DNA of 64,000 nucleotides from Paenibacillus sp. OK003 (GTDB lineage Bacteria; Bacillota; Bacilli; Paenibacillales; Paenibacillaceae). The translations under genes were made by a program, and so were the position numbers. Below are positions 16,738 through 26,942 of the stretch, piece after piece. The notes beneath the pieces were generated by a model. The model saw only the letters and a program-made list of their open reading frames with translations. It had not been told where the DNA came from and made no database searches. Where the stretch lies: NCBI RefSeq assembly GCF_900109515.1, contig NZ_FOBD01000014.1:62001-126000 (forward strand), read 5' to 3'. The stretch's first letter is position 1, and each line of letters starts with the position of its first letter.

Positions 16738-18589
16738 CACCCGTACCAAGCACGGATTTGTTTTGTACGAAATTACCGGATAGATATACCTTTTGCAGAT
16801 TAGGCAGCTGGCTTAGGGGCTCTATATTGGAAATGGCATTGTTCTCGAGATGAAGCTCTCCTATGGCCTGCCAGTTACTCATAAATTCGAGAGAAGCCAA
16901 GTTGCTGTCTTGCATAGTGAAGGAACGTAGAGCGGACATTTTGGCAAAGTAAGGCATCATTTGGTCAACTTCAGTAACAGAGGTATTGTTTATGCTGAAG
17001 TATGGCTGCTCTAAAGTTAAATGTTCAAGCATGCTGTTCTCCGCGGCGGCCGTTTGTTTAAAGTTCAGCCTGCACTCGGAGCACATCAGAGATTTGACCT
17101 GCTTCAAACGAAATAAAGCATCGCTCTCCTTATATAGTGACGAGTCGTAAATGTTCAGAGTCTCCAGACGAGACAAGCTGTCCAGGGCGCCTAGACGTGT
17201 TATTTCACTGATCTCCCAGAGGGAAAGCTGCTTCAGTTTCGGGAATTTCCCCAGAATAGCCAAATTCAACTCTCCGCTTCCGCCACGGAGCGTCAGGCTG
17301 GTTGCGGCCGGCGCCTTCAGCCCCGGGAGAAAGGAGCTCGGTATTTCAACCCGGACTACATTAGGCAAGGTCAGCGCTTCTGCCTCCTTGTAGTAACCGG
17401 ACAACGTTAATTCCCGCAGAGAGGGCAGACTGTTTATGACCTTTACCGAGCCAAGCTCACTTAGAGAAGCCAGGCGTAGCGTAGTAATGGAGTTTTTACC
17501 GGCCAAGCGCTCCAGGTTGGAAAAGTTTACATTTTCGATATCTAGTGTTTGTAGTGCAGGCATATTTTGCACAAAGTCGATGGACTTTACATTCGATAAA
17601 TAGGACAACTGAAGCTCCTGAAGCTGGGTCAAGGCGTACAGCGGCTGCAGGTCTGTGGCTTCACTGTAATGTATGGACAAGGATGATAGCCCGGTCATGG
17701 AAGACAGCCATCCAAGTTCATCGACAAAGGTGAGCGACAGGGACTTGAGCGGCAGTTTATTCAACAGAAAGAAATCCGTTACGGACTCATCCACATAGGT
17801 AATGGATAAAGAGCTCAGATTAGGAAATTCCAGCAGCAGGGCCAATTCCTGATTGCTGCGAAGCTGAGTGGAGAGCTCCGTAATTTTAGACTTGTCACCA
17901 AAGTAGCCTGAAAATTTGCTGAAGGATTCGTTAAAAGCGCCTCCGTAACTTTTTAATCCGGGCATATGGGCCAAAGTGGTTTGATCCGTCTGGGAGATTT
18001 CATAGGTATTCGTCAGATCGAGTGCAGTCAGCCCTGTAAAAGCTTCAAAATCTCGCTGATCGATCTCCTGGCTATTCAGTTTCTTATCCTGAGTAACATA
18101 AGTGATCTTCTCGGCCTGTTCATCGCTGAAGGGATCGGAGAGGCTATATGTAAACTTCCACTGATCATTCTCCGAATGCGCTACGGTTAAATAGCGAAGA
18201 CGAGCCAATTCCTCCTCTGTCGGCAAGGCAGACCCTTTATTGAAGATATCTCGCAAAAAGGAGAGCAGAACCTCGCTTTCAGGCATCTTTCGCACAGGCA
18301 GATTGGCTTCTGTTGTTGGATAGGTGGAGCTGTTGCTATAATAAAAATAAGTACCGATCGCGCCAGCTAGGACTAACATCAGTATCAGCATTACCTTTAC
18401 GGAGGCAGTCTGCTTCAGCGGTGCTTTAGGGGGCGTTCCGTGGTAATGATTAATGGTCTGGTCTACGTAATAGACATGATTTTGCTTCAATAAAAGCTCT
18501 GTTTCACAATAGGGACACTTTAAAATCTCACCCTCTTTGTATTCAATTCTTCCGTTGCAATTGGGACAGTTTAACGGGATAAACGCCAC
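16724..18589 (-). CDS. Membrane-anchored zinc-ribbon / leucine-rich-repeat protein
   Basis: 621 residues from a GTG at 18589 that has AAGGAGGGG seven bases upstream; a longer frame from 18640 lacks such a site. The N-terminus is a zinc ribbon (CPNCNGRIEYKEGEILKCPYC). One membrane helix follows near residues 63-83 (MLILMLVLAGAIGTYFYY). The remaining ~500 residues are irregular leucine-rich repeats of the ~22-residue type (LTALDLTN, LSSLSITY, LQTLDIENVNF, LHLENNAISNIEPLSQLPNLQ), a surface that usually binds protein partners. Ribbon in the cytoplasm and repeats outside is the likely topology. The function is unknown. Confidence 0.8.
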   Translation of the reverse strand: MAFIPLNCPNCNGRIEYKEGEILKCPYCETELLLKQNHVYYVDQTINHYHGTPPKAPLKQTASVKVMLILMLVLAGAIGTYFYYSNSSTYPTTEANLPVRKMPESEVLLSFLRDIFNKGSALPTEEELARLRYLTVAHSENDQWKFTYSLSDPFSDEQAEKITYVTQDKKLNSQEIDQRDFEAFTGLTALDLTNTYEISQTDQTTLAHMPGLKSYGGAFNESFSKFSGYFGDKSKITELSTQLRSNQELALLLEFPNLSSLSITYVDESVTDFFLLNKLPLKSLSLTFVDELGWLSSMTGLSSLSIHYSEATDLQPLYALTQLQELQLSYLSNVKSIDFVQNMPALQTLDIENVNFSNLERLAGKNSITTLRLASLSELGSVKVINSLPSLRELTLSGYYKEAEALTLPNVVRVEIPSSFLPGLKAPAATSLTLRGGSGELNLAILGKFPKLKQLSLWEISEITRLGALDSLSRLETLNIYDSSLYKESDALFRLKQVKSLMCSECRLNFKQTAAAENSMLEHLTLEQPYFSINNTSVTEVDQMMPYFAKMSALRSFTMQDSNLASLEFMSNWQAIGELHLENNAISNIEPLSQLPNLQKVYLSGNFVQNKSVLGTGVHVY

Positions 18590-18698
18590 GAATGTCCCCT
18601 CCTTCATTATGATGGTCATAAGATCATGCTGAACGGTCATCTGACTTCATTATACCTTGTGAATTTACGTTTGATGAGAGAAAGAAGTTTCACATAGC

Positions 18699-18728
18699 AA
18701 AGGAGCAGGGGAATCCTGCTCCTTTTTG
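18699..18728. terminator. Terminator hairpin between LRR and GNAT genes
   Basis: AAAGGAGCAGG (18699-18709) pairs with CCTGCTCCTTT, with T/A tails on both sides. It lies 46 bp beyond the stop of the minus-strand GNAT gene. Confidence 0.7.
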
Positions 18729-18773
18729 ATCTTTTTTAAGTATGGCTGGTGGTAGGCATTATTAAATAAATCA

Positions 18774-19655
18774 TTAAGCGATCGAAGTAATCGGATGTTT
18801 AACTTGCATAGGGTAGATGTTTTCACCATGGGTTCTTACAAATAAGCCGTCATTGGTGAGTGTACTTTGTAAAACGATATGATCTGTTGCATCTGGCGTG
18901 AAATGAAAAGTTATTTTCTCCGTATCCTCATCTGCGATCTTATCCAAGATATCTTTCATATTCATTTCGTTTAAGCTAACAACGTCGAAGAGCTCAATAT
19001 GATTGTCTTCTTTCTGATAAATAATAATGACGTTTTCATTTTCCAAGTAATAAATATCATCACTAAAAACATTCAGGCAGTAAAACATGAATATGCCCTG
19101 GGCATGATCAGTTGCAAAATGCTGCGAAACAGGTAGTCTTTCGGATGCAAATTTATGGATAAGGCGCAAATCCTCCGCGTTAGTAACATCGAGTTTCTGA
19201 ATGTTCGCAGGCTCCGGTGATTTTTTTGCCGTATAATTCATTGAAAAAAGATGTTCTTCCACAGGCTTAAACCCAAACTTGGGGTAAAAATCAAGCACCG
19301 ATTCATTGGCAAAAAGGTACATGTAATCGACCTTGTTCTCGTATTCCTCTAAAACTTTATTCATTAAACGTGCAGAAAGTCCTTTCCCCCGATAATCAGG
19401 GTGTGTCATCACTGTGCCGATTTGAATCGCTTTTTTCTTCTCCCCGTGAATGATGAACTCAAGGATGTTAACGGAAACATTGGCAATAACCTGATCTCCA
19501 TCTACAAATGAAAAAGGGATGTATCGTTCTCCCCAACACCCTTGTTGGTACCAATTTTCAAATTTCAAATCAAAAGTGTTAGCAGCAAGTTCGAAGAAAC
19601 TTGTTCGAAGTGCTTCATTATTTCTATAATCCTTCTTAAATATAAATTCCTGCAA
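18774..19655 (-). CDS. GNAT-family N-acetyltransferase
   Basis: 293 residues with a TTG start behind AAGGGGGGG. The N-terminal half is a GNAT fold: the acetyl-CoA-binding motif A appears as IGTVMTHPDYRGKGLSARLMN, with motif B at YLFANESVLDFYPKFGFKPVEEH. The second half (~150-293) is a less conserved accessory domain, as in the two-domain acetyltransferases related to Eis. It transfers an acetyl group from acetyl-CoA to an unknown amine. It stands alone between terminators. Confidence 0.88.
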   Translation of the reverse strand: MQEFIFKKDYRNNEALRTSFFELAANTFDLKFENWYQQGCWGERYIPFSFVDGDQVIANVSVNILEFIIHGEKKKAIQIGTVMTHPDYRGKGLSARLMNKVLEEYENKVDYMYLFANESVLDFYPKFGFKPVEEHLFSMNYTAKKSPEPANIQKLDVTNAEDLRLIHKFASERLPVSQHFATDHAQGIFMFYCLNVFSDDIYYLENENVIIIYQKEDNHIELFDVVSLNEMNMKDILDKIADEDTEKITFHFTPDATDHIVLQSTLTNDGLFVRTHGENIYPMQVKHPITSIA

Positions 19656-20002
19656 GGTCTTTCCCCCCCTTAGCCCTCAAACGTGACTATTTGTATATTA
19701 ATGGTATTATCCTTTACTTCAACCGGTTTAACAAGCATCGGATTCACGGAAACGCCGGAATACCTGACACCTGTTCAATAGGCCAAGTGGTGTTAATTGA
19801 ATGTAATGAACAACGTTTCAACTTATATAGATTCACGATTCTATCTGCCGCGGCCTGATCAGCGGAATGAAGAGTATGTCCATACCATTATCAGAATTGG
19901 TATTGTTCTGTAAAAAACTAAGATTCCCCTTTAATTTGGAGTAAGATTTCTCTTTCATGAAGTGGTATTATCTGGGTGAAAGGAGGCTGGTCACGGCAAA
20001 TT
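19656..20002. other. Intergenic region upstream of the xylanase gene
   Basis: About 350 bp between the GNAT gene and the xylanase. TATTAT near 19964 could be the -10 box of the xylanase promoter. Nothing else is recognisable. Confidence 0.35.
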
Positions 20003-20017
20003 ATGTAAGCGCTTTAT
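20003..20017 (+). promoter_or_regulatory. cre-like site upstream of the xylanase gene
   Basis: ATGTAAGCGCTTTAT fits the cre consensus with one mismatch (the conserved C near the end) and contains the palindromic core AAGCGCTT. It lies 40 bp before the chosen start codon, which predicts CcpA repression. Confidence 0.55.
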
Positions 20018-20056
20018 ATGTTTGATGAAAAATTTGGTGTGGGGGGAATGCTTCGA

Positions 20057-23000
20057 ATGAGGAAATCATTTAAGCAGGTCGTTTCCGGGTTACTCGCAGC
20101 GGCTCTGCTTCTTCCGGGCGGCTTGATAGCTCCGACAGTTAACGCTGCAGATCTAGTGGCAACTAATTCACAAATTGTGTATCAGGAAACATTCCAGAAT
20201 GGTCAAGGCAAGGCAAGTCAATCAGGCGGTGCCCAGCTGGACGCTGTAACAGGCAAGCCGTTTGAAGGCAATGATGATGGAGCGGCTCTACATGTTAGTA
20301 ACCGATCTAATAACTGGGATGGCGTGGACCTCGCTTTTGATGACCTAGGTTTGTCAGTTGGCAAAGAGTATTCTGTAACCGCTTCCGTATATGTTGATTC
20401 TGATGCTAACCCACCTGCAGACGGGAAAGCCGTTCTGGAAATGGTAAGCAATAAGGGCGTTGCTGGATCTGAGGCATACACTGGAATTAGCTCTGCTGAC
20501 TTTAAAGCAGGACAAGGCATTACGCTATCCGCCGATCTCTCCGTTAACAGTGTGGAGAATACAGCTCTGCGGATTAAATCGAATGATGCCGGGAAAGCAG
20601 TCCAATTTTATATCGGGAATATCACGATCACCCAGACAGTAACACCTGTCGAACCCACGGTAGTCCTTAACCAAAGCTTTGAAGACGGGAATACCGGTGG
20701 ATGGGGCAAACTGGGTTGGGGATCGAATGGGGACACTACGGTCGTTAACGACGTAGCTTCCGAAGGCACGAAATCTCTGAAGTTCTTTAACCGAGCCGAT
20801 GAGAAGGCCGTTCCTGCTCTCGTACTTACGGGCAAAATGAAATCCGACCATAAGTATGATATTTCCCTCAAGGTTAAACTCAGTTCAGGTGAAGGCCAGT
20901 TCCATCTGGCTTCCAAGATAGATTCTGAAATATTGTCGGGAGATCAGAAGTATCCTTGGCTTATAGGCAATAAACTTGTAACCGCTTCCGAATGGACGCT
21001 ATTTGAAACCAAAGGCTATGAAGTTCCTTCTAAAACGAATGAGGTCATCATCTACGTTGAACCATCAAACAATACGTTAACCTCGGATATTTACATTGAT
21101 GAAGTCATGATTACCGATGTAACCCCTGATCAAACCACACCAGAGATTGTAGATACAACGGGCATCGCTGCCGATTTTGAGAATGACCTGAATGGATTCA
21201 AAGCACGGAACGGCCGTGAAACGGTAGTTCTTTCCCAACACGATAATCATACAACTGGCGGCAAACAAAGCTTGCTTGTGACGACTACGGCACAATATGA
21301 TGCAGCCTTGGTTAATGCTGATGGCAAAATGGCAAAGAATCACGAATATGAGCTGTCTGCTTGGGTGAAAATGGCACCTGGACAAGAACCCACAACACTT
21401 CGTATAAGTGTTCAATATGCGGACAGTGGCTTTGCGAACGTTTCACCAAATGCAACCGTTACAGATCAGGAATGGGTACACTTAACGGGTAAGTATACGC
21501 TCACCACTACTCCAAGCGTACTCAATGCTTATATTGAAACAGCAAACAATGACGGCGGCAACCGTACCTTCTTCTTGGATGACTTTGCTCTAAAATATGT
21601 GGGACCTGTAACTGCCGCGCCTCCGATTCAAGAAAATCTTCCTAATATCAAGGATATTTACGAGGATGATTTCCTGATCGGGAACATTGTTAATTCGGCT
21701 ACCTTTGACGAGACTCGGCTCAAGCTTCTGACCAAGCATCACAATGTCGTCACGTTTGAGAATGATATGAAGCCGGATTATGCATATAACGCGGACAGAC
21801 AATTTGATTTCACTGCAGAAGATGCTCTTGTTCAAAAAGTAAAGGATGCAGGCCTTGATTTGCACGGTCACGTGCTCGTATGGCATGCTCAGTCTCCTAC
21901 ATGGCTTCATACGGCAGCAAACGGCGAACCTTTGAGCCGTGAAGAAGCTCTGACGAACCTAAGAACACATGTTAAAACGGTCGTTGAGCACTTTGGTGAC
22001 CAAGTTATTTCCTGGGACGTTGTTAACGAAGCGATGAATGATAACCCGGCTAATCCGGAAGACTGGAAAAATGCGTTGCGTAATTCAGGCTGGTTACAGG
22101 CCATCGGCCCTGATTTTCTTGAGCAGGCATTCCTTGCAGCCAAAGAAGTCATTGATGATAACGGCTGGGATATCAAGCTTTATTACAATGACTACAACGA
22201 TGACAACCAGAATAAATCTACAGCCATCTACAGCATGGTGAAAGAGATCAATGAGAAGTACGCTGCAAATCACCCTGGCGAGAAACTGATTGACGGCATC
22301 GGCATGCAAGCCCACTACAATTTGGGCACGAGATTGGACAATGTCAAGATGTCACTCGAGCGTTTCATTTCTTTGGGTGTGGAAGTCAGTGTCACCGAAT
22401 TGGACATTATGGCAGGCACCAACTCTGCAATCACTGAAAAAGAAGCGAAGCAGCAGGCCTATCTGTATGCCCAATTGATGGATCTGTATAAGAAGAACAG
22501 CGAGCATATTTCGCGTGTCACCTTCTGGGGATTAAATGACAGCACCAGCTGGAGAGCCGAGCAGAACCCAACCTTGTTCGATAAGAATTTTCAAGCAAAA
22601 GAGTCGTTCTACGCGGTAGTTGATCCGCAAAAGTACATGGCGGAAAATCCGCCTGAAGCGCTTGAATACAAGCGCTCAAACGCTTATTATGGAACACCAG
22701 CTATTGATGGCTCCGTAGACAGCGTATGGAGCAAAGCTCCTGATTTGAAACTGGAAACGAAGCAAATGGCATGGTCAGGTGCAACAGGAACAGCAAAAGC
22801 ACTCTGGGATGACGACAATCTGTATGTGCTCGTTCAAGTCAGAGACGATCAACTGAACAAGACCAACCCGAATGCATGGGAGCAGGATTCCGTCGAGATA
22901 TTCGTCGATGAAAATAACGGGAAAACGTCCAGCTTCCAGGATGATGATGGACAATACAGAGTGAACTTCGAGAACCTTGCTACCTTTAATCCTGCGGAAA

Positions 23001-24523
23001 TCGCTGCAGGTTTCGAATCCAAAGTCTCTGTTTCCGGTACCAACTACACCGTTGAAATGAAAATTCCGTTCAAAAAGGTGAAGCCTGCGAATAATGCCAA
23101 GATTGGCTTTGATGCGCAGATTAATGATGCGAAAGACGGCAACAGAATCAGCGTGAATGCATGGAATGATGCATCTGGTCAGGGTTACCAGGATACGTCT
23201 GTATTCGGTGAATTGACGCTCACGGGCAAACCTTCTTCAGGAGGAAACGACGGTGGCGGCAACAACGGTGGAGGCAACAACAGCGGAGGTAACAATGGCG
23301 GCGGTAGTGGCGGATCGAACTCAGGGACTACTTCGCAGCCCCAGCCTCAACCACAGCTTCCAGGCAACGACTCGGTGATTATACCGGTAATAAAAGTCGA
23401 AAATGGAACAGCCACAGCAACCGTTTCGAGCGAAAGCTTGAATAAAGCCATTGAAAAAGCTTCTCCAGGTGCAAATGGCAAGAAGCAGATTACCATCGAA
23501 GTGCCGAAGCAGGCTAATGCCCAATCCTATGTGGTGCAGCTACCGACTTCCAGCCTGCAAAGCAACAATAATGTTGAGTTTGTGCTTAAGACGGAGAATG
23601 CAACAATTCAAATTCCGTCCAATATGCTTTCTAATATTACGGAGCAAGCGGATCAAGTCTCTATTCTGATTAACAAAGTCTCGGCAGATCGTCTGAGCGC
23701 AGATGTTCGCGCTATTGTGGGCAGCCGTCCGGTGATCGATCTAAGTGTAAAAGCTGGTGACCGTCTCCTTGCCTGGAACAATCCAGCGGCACCTGTAACG
23801 GTATCTGTTCCGTACACGCCTGCTGCACAGGAGCTTGTCAATGCACATCAGATCGTGATTATTTACATTGACAATCAAGGGCATGCAACAGCCGTGCCAA
23901 GCGGACGCTATGATGCTAAATCCGGTTCAATGGTGTTCAAAACAACTCATTTCAGCACTTATGCTGTAGCCTACGTAACCAAGACTTTTGCCGATGTGCG
24001 AAATGTCTTGTGGGCAAAACAAGCAGTCGAAGCGCTGGCTGCACGCGATATTATTAAAGGAATCTCTGATGACAGCTTCGCGCCTTCAGCTTCTATCACG
24101 AGAGCCGACTTTATCACCTGGCTTGTCAGAGCACTTGAATTGAAGGGTACGGGCACGAACACGGCACCCTTCAGCGATGTACAGCCAACCGCTCACTATG
24201 CAGAGGCCGTGGCTATTGCCAAAGAACTTGGAATTGCCTCTGGATTCGAAGACAACACATTCAAACCAGGCAACAGCATTTCCCGTCAAGACATGATGGT
24301 TCTTACGGCGAAAGCCCTGAAAGCAGCGGGTAAGCAATCTGCCGGCAACGGAAATCTAGCTTCATATTCCGATGCTGCAAGCATTTCCACTTATGCGATG
24401 GATAGTGTAGCTTCCCTCGTAGGAAGCGGAATTGTTAACGGCAAAGATGGCAAAATCGCACCAGCCGAACCATTGACCCGTGCTGAAGCAGCGGTGATTC
24501 TGTACCGCATCTGTAACATGTAA
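20057..24523 (+). CDS. Modular GH10 endo-1,4-beta-xylanase with CBMs and SLH cell-wall anchor
   Basis: 1,488 residues from the ATG at 20057 (GGGGGG nine bases upstream); the ATG at 20018 has no ribosome site and abuts the cre. Order: signal peptide ~1-31; three CBM22/CBM4_9-type modules (~35-190, ~195-360, ~370-515); GH10 catalytic domain (~527-865) with acid/base Glu658 in WDVVNEAMND and nucleophile Glu781 in SVTELDIM; CBM9 (~875-1061); Gly/Asn-rich linker; a domain of unknown type (~1100-1305); three SLH repeats (~1311-1488, beginning FADVRNVLWAKQAVEALAARD). It cleaves xylan while held on the cell surface by the SLH repeats. The layout matches known Paenibacillus surface xylanases. It is followed by a CBM9-esterase that acts on the same polymer. 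Confidence 0.95.
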   Translation: MRKSFKQVVSGLLAAALLLPGGLIAPTVNAADLVATNSQIVYQETFQNGQGKASQSGGAQLDAVTGKPFEGNDDGAALHVSNRSNNWDGVDLAFDDLGLSVGKEYSVTASVYVDSDANPPADGKAVLEMVSNKGVAGSEAYTGISSADFKAGQGITLSADLSVNSVENTALRIKSNDAGKAVQFYIGNITITQTVTPVEPTVVLNQSFEDGNTGGWGKLGWGSNGDTTVVNDVASEGTKSLKFFNRADEKAVPALVLTGKMKSDHKYDISLKVKLSSGEGQFHLASKIDSEILSGDQKYPWLIGNKLVTASEWTLFETKGYEVPSKTNEVIIYVEPSNNTLTSDIYIDEVMITDVTPDQTTPEIVDTTGIAADFENDLNGFKARNGRETVVLSQHDNHTTGGKQSLLVTTTAQYDAALVNADGKMAKNHEYELSAWVKMAPGQEPTTLRISVQYADSGFANVSPNATVTDQEWVHLTGKYTLTTTPSVLNAYIETANNDGGNRTFFLDDFALKYVGPVTAAPPIQENLPNIKDIYEDDFLIGNIVNSATFDETRLKLLTKHHNVVTFENDMKPDYAYNADRQFDFTAEDALVQKVKDAGLDLHGHVLVWHAQSPTWLHTAANGEPLSREEALTNLRTHVKTVVEHFGDQVISWDVVNEAMNDNPANPEDWKNALRNSGWLQAIGPDFLEQAFLAAKEVIDDNGWDIKLYYNDYNDDNQNKSTAIYSMVKEINEKYAANHPGEKLIDGIGMQAHYNLGTRLDNVKMSLERFISLGVEVSVTELDIMAGTNSAITEKEAKQQAYLYAQLMDLYKKNSEHISRVTFWGLNDSTSWRAEQNPTLFDKNFQAKESFYAVVDPQKYMAENPPEALEYKRSNAYYGTPAIDGSVDSVWSKAPDLKLETKQMAWSGATGTAKALWDDDNLYVLVQVRDDQLNKTNPNAWEQDSVEIFVDENNGKTSSFQDDDGQYRVNFENLATFNPAEIAAGFESKVSVSGTNYTVEMKIPFKKVKPANNAKIGFDAQINDAKDGNRISVNAWNDASGQGYQDTSVFGELTLTGKPSSGGNDGGGNNGGGNNSGGNNGGGSGGSNSGTTSQPQPQPQLPGNDSVIIPVIKVENGTATATVSSESLNKAIEKASPGANGKKQITIEVPKQANAQSYVVQLPTSSLQSNNNVEFVLKTENATIQIPSNMLSNITEQADQVSILINKVSADRLSADVRAIVGSRPVIDLSVKAGDRLLAWNNPAAPVTVSVPYTPAAQELVNAHQIVIIYIDNQGHATAVPSGRYDAKSGSMVFKTTHFSTYAVAYVTKTFADVRNVLWAKQAVEALAARDIIKGISDDSFAPSASITRADFITWLVRALELKGTGTNTAPFSDVQPTAHYAEAVAIAKELGIASGFEDNTFKPGNSISRQDMMVLTAKALKAAGKQSAGNGNLASYSDAASISTYAMDSVASLVGSGIVNGKDGKIAPAEPLTRAEAAVILYRICNM

Positions 24524-24556
24524 TTGCAGTTTAATTGAATAAGCTAATTAAAAAAG

Positions 24557-24592
24557 ACTCCCCCGTATATCATCTAACGGGGGTAGTTCTTC
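24557..24592 (+). terminator. Terminator of the xylanase gene
   Basis: ACTCCCCCGT (24557-24566) pairs with ACGGGGGTAGT (24577-24587), then a T-rich tail. It lies 34 bp after the stop. Confidence 0.8.
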
Positions 24593-24723
24593 TATTTAGA
24601 CAGGCGAACCGTGGCCCAGCTATATCAGCTCTCCTTTGCTATGAATGGAAGTACTTTTTATGAATTGGCGGATCGGTACAACGTTTGATGAGATAGATAG
24701 ATGACTGAGGAGGAGATATTCAG

Positions 24724-26577
24724 ATGACTAGAACAAGAATGTGGTTAAAGCCTATTTTGGTTACCATGGCTGTTATACCTTTGGTATGTACAAGTGGTTT
24801 CGGTTTCCGGTCTCCTGTTTCAGCAGCGCCTATGCATCACACCAAGATTGTTGTAAATAACGCATCCAAAATACCATCCCCAGAACCGGGAAAGGTCTCT
24901 TATGACCAAAACGGGTTCGATGCTAACGGAAGAATGGTGGCCCAATTTGGATCGCCAGTTATTGACGGTAATAACGATAAAGTGTGGAGCAAAGCTAAAG
25001 CGGTTACACCTAAACATGTGTCAGACAACCTCGACACTTCGGTAGAATTTAAGGCTTTATGGGATGATCATGCACTCTATATTCTTGCAGAAGTTAAGGA
25101 CAAAGACTTATCGGCACAATCTGTAACACCGTATATGCAGGATTCCGTGGAAGTATTCCTTGATGAAAACAATAACAAGACACAAGAGTATGGTGTGGAC
25201 GATTTGCATTATCGGGTAAATTATGAGAACTTCCAGTCTATTGATAACGGCAAACCCGAGCAGATCTATTCATCTGCGAAAAAGGTGCAGGGCGGATATG
25301 TCGTTGAAACAAGGATCGCACACCAATCGAAACCGGAAAACGGAAAAGTGATGGGCATCGAGCTGCAGGTGAATGATGCGAAGGGATCGGAGCGAATCGG
25401 GACCATTAATGTTTTCGACTCAACAGGCACCGCCTGGAATGATACAGGGAAGTTTGGAGAGGTTCTGCTTACCGGCAAGAGCAAGGGGGATATCAGCGGT
25501 GTGAATCCTTATAATCTTTTGAATTTGGTCAAGCATACGATCAAGATGGATTTTAATCTGTATAAAAATGCAAATGTCGTACAAGAGGCCATGATGAAAG
25601 TTGTCTCCGAGCACGTTCTGGACAATCATAAGATCACTCAAGAACAAATCGATCAACAGTATACTGCTTTGCAAAATGCAATCGGAAAATTGGAAATGAC
25701 AGATGAAGCGGCAAACGAGAAATATTTCGAAGCGGTTCCCAATGAATATCGCGTGCAGAGCGAAAAACCGGGGACGATCCAGAGTGTAACGTACAAAGCA
25801 CCTAATTTAGTGAACGGAATGGACGACAAGAGAGTGAATGTTTATCTTCCTTACGGATATGACTCCTCGGATAAAACGAAGAAATATAATGTTTTGTATC
25901 TGATGCACGGCGGCGGAGAGAATGTGGATACGATCTTCGGCGGTCCTGGCCAGAGTAAAGAGTTGAAGATCATCATAGATAACATGATTGCAAAAGGGGA
26001 TATCGAGCCTCTTATTGTGGTGACACCTTCCTTCTATGGTGGGACCAATGACACGGCTACATTCCACGAGGAACTGATTAATATTGTGCTTCCCTTAGTG
26101 GAAACCGAATTTAACACCTATACCGAGTCGGCAAGTCGGGATGACTTGAAAGCAGCCAGAGCACACCGGGCCTTCGGCGGGTTCTCCATGGGTTCCGTAA
26201 CGACCTGGTATACTTTTATAAATGGGCTTGATTATTTCAAGTACTTTATGCCATTAAGTGGTGACAGCTGGGTCGTGGGCCAAACAGGTGGAGGCAGTAA
26301 ACCGGTGGAAACGGCAGAATACCTGGCCAAGGCTGCAAAAGATGCCGGATACGGACCGAAGGATTTCTACGTATTCAGTGCTACAGGCAGTGCGGATACC
26401 GCTTACCCTAACTTGAAACCTCAGATTGATGCCATGAAGCAATTCACAAATACCTTCGTCTATTCATCGGATCTGACAAAAGGAAATTTCTACTTTATCG
26501 TAGCTGACGGCGGCACGCATGCTTGGTCTTGGGTGAACCAGTATATTTATGACATCTTACCGGATCTATTTCAATAG
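24724..26577 (+). CDS. Secreted CBM9 - CE1-type (feruloyl/acetyl xylan) esterase
   Basis: 617 residues, starting behind GAGGAGATA. A signal peptide covers ~1-35. A CBM9-type module spans ~60-255 and is similar to that of the neighbouring xylanase (VIDGNNDKVWSKAKAV; ALWDDHALYILAEVKD; DSVEVFLDENNNKTQ). After a helical linker, residues ~345-617 form an esterase-D/CE1 alpha/beta hydrolase: NVLYLMHGGGENVDT (oxyanion region), nucleophile Ser488 in FGGFSMGSV and catalytic His599 in GGTHAWSWV. It probably removes ferulate or acetyl side groups from arabinoxylan, supporting the upstream GH10 enzyme. Confidence 0.88.
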   Translation: MTRTRMWLKPILVTMAVIPLVCTSGFGFRSPVSAAPMHHTKIVVNNASKIPSPEPGKVSYDQNGFDANGRMVAQFGSPVIDGNNDKVWSKAKAVTPKHVSDNLDTSVEFKALWDDHALYILAEVKDKDLSAQSVTPYMQDSVEVFLDENNNKTQEYGVDDLHYRVNYENFQSIDNGKPEQIYSSAKKVQGGYVVETRIAHQSKPENGKVMGIELQVNDAKGSERIGTINVFDSTGTAWNDTGKFGEVLLTGKSKGDISGVNPYNLLNLVKHTIKMDFNLYKNANVVQEAMMKVVSEHVLDNHKITQEQIDQQYTALQNAIGKLEMTDEAANEKYFEAVPNEYRVQSEKPGTIQSVTYKAPNLVNGMDDKRVNVYLPYGYDSSDKTKKYNVLYLMHGGGENVDTIFGGPGQSKELKIIIDNMIAKGDIEPLIVVTPSFYGGTNDTATFHEELINIVLPLVETEFNTYTESASRDDLKAARAHRAFGGFSMGSVTTWYTFINGLDYFKYFMPLSGDSWVVGQTGGGSKPVETAEYLAKAAKDAGYGPKDFYVFSATGSADTAYPNLKPQIDAMKQFTNTFVYSSDLTKGNFYFIVADGGTHAWSWVNQYIYDILPDLFQ

Positions 26578-26635
26578 GTTAATTTGAGATCCATGGAATC
26601 TATGTGTATGAGATAACTGAATTTGGTATGAAAAG

Positions 26636-26664
26636 TGGACGCAAATGATTTTGCGTCCATTTCT
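26636..26664 (+). terminator. Terminator of the esterase gene
   Basis: TGGACGCAAA (26636-26645) pairs perfectly with TTTGCGTCCA (26650-26659) around a 4-nt loop, then TTTCTT. Confidence 0.8.
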
Positions 26665-26735
26665 TGTGTATACCTCTACCATATGTGGATGAGTACAACC
26701 GCATGTTGCTCTAACAAAGTAAAAAACCTCTTTCA

Positions 26736-26942
26736 TCAATCTGCAGAAAAATGCACAACTGCACTATATAACATCTTGTTGCGAAGAGGGTCGAACGTCA
26801 CTTGATGCTGAACCTGCTTCACCCGCAGCAACAGCGCTTTGTTCATTCCGATTCGTTCTTCGATCGCTCGTTCCAGTTCCCGGAAGTCATAAGCCTGCAG
26901 GCATTCGACTTTGTCTTTGATAATATCGAGTGAAATTTCCAT
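26736..26942 (-). CDS. DUF2536 (YrzA-like) small protein
   Basis: 68 residues from the ATG at 26942 (GGAGGAGG upstream); a frame extending to 26984 was rejected because it covers that ribosome site. The sequence EISLDIIKDKVECLQAYD, then LLLRVKQVQHQVTFDP, LLYSAVVHF-like ending resembles the Bacillus YrzA/DUF2536 family, recalled from memory. It is a soluble, charged protein of unknown function that stands alone. Confidence 0.7.
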   Translation of the reverse strand: MEISLDIIKDKVECLQAYDFRELERAIEERIGMNKALLLRVKQVQHQVTFDPLRNKMLYSAVVHFSAD

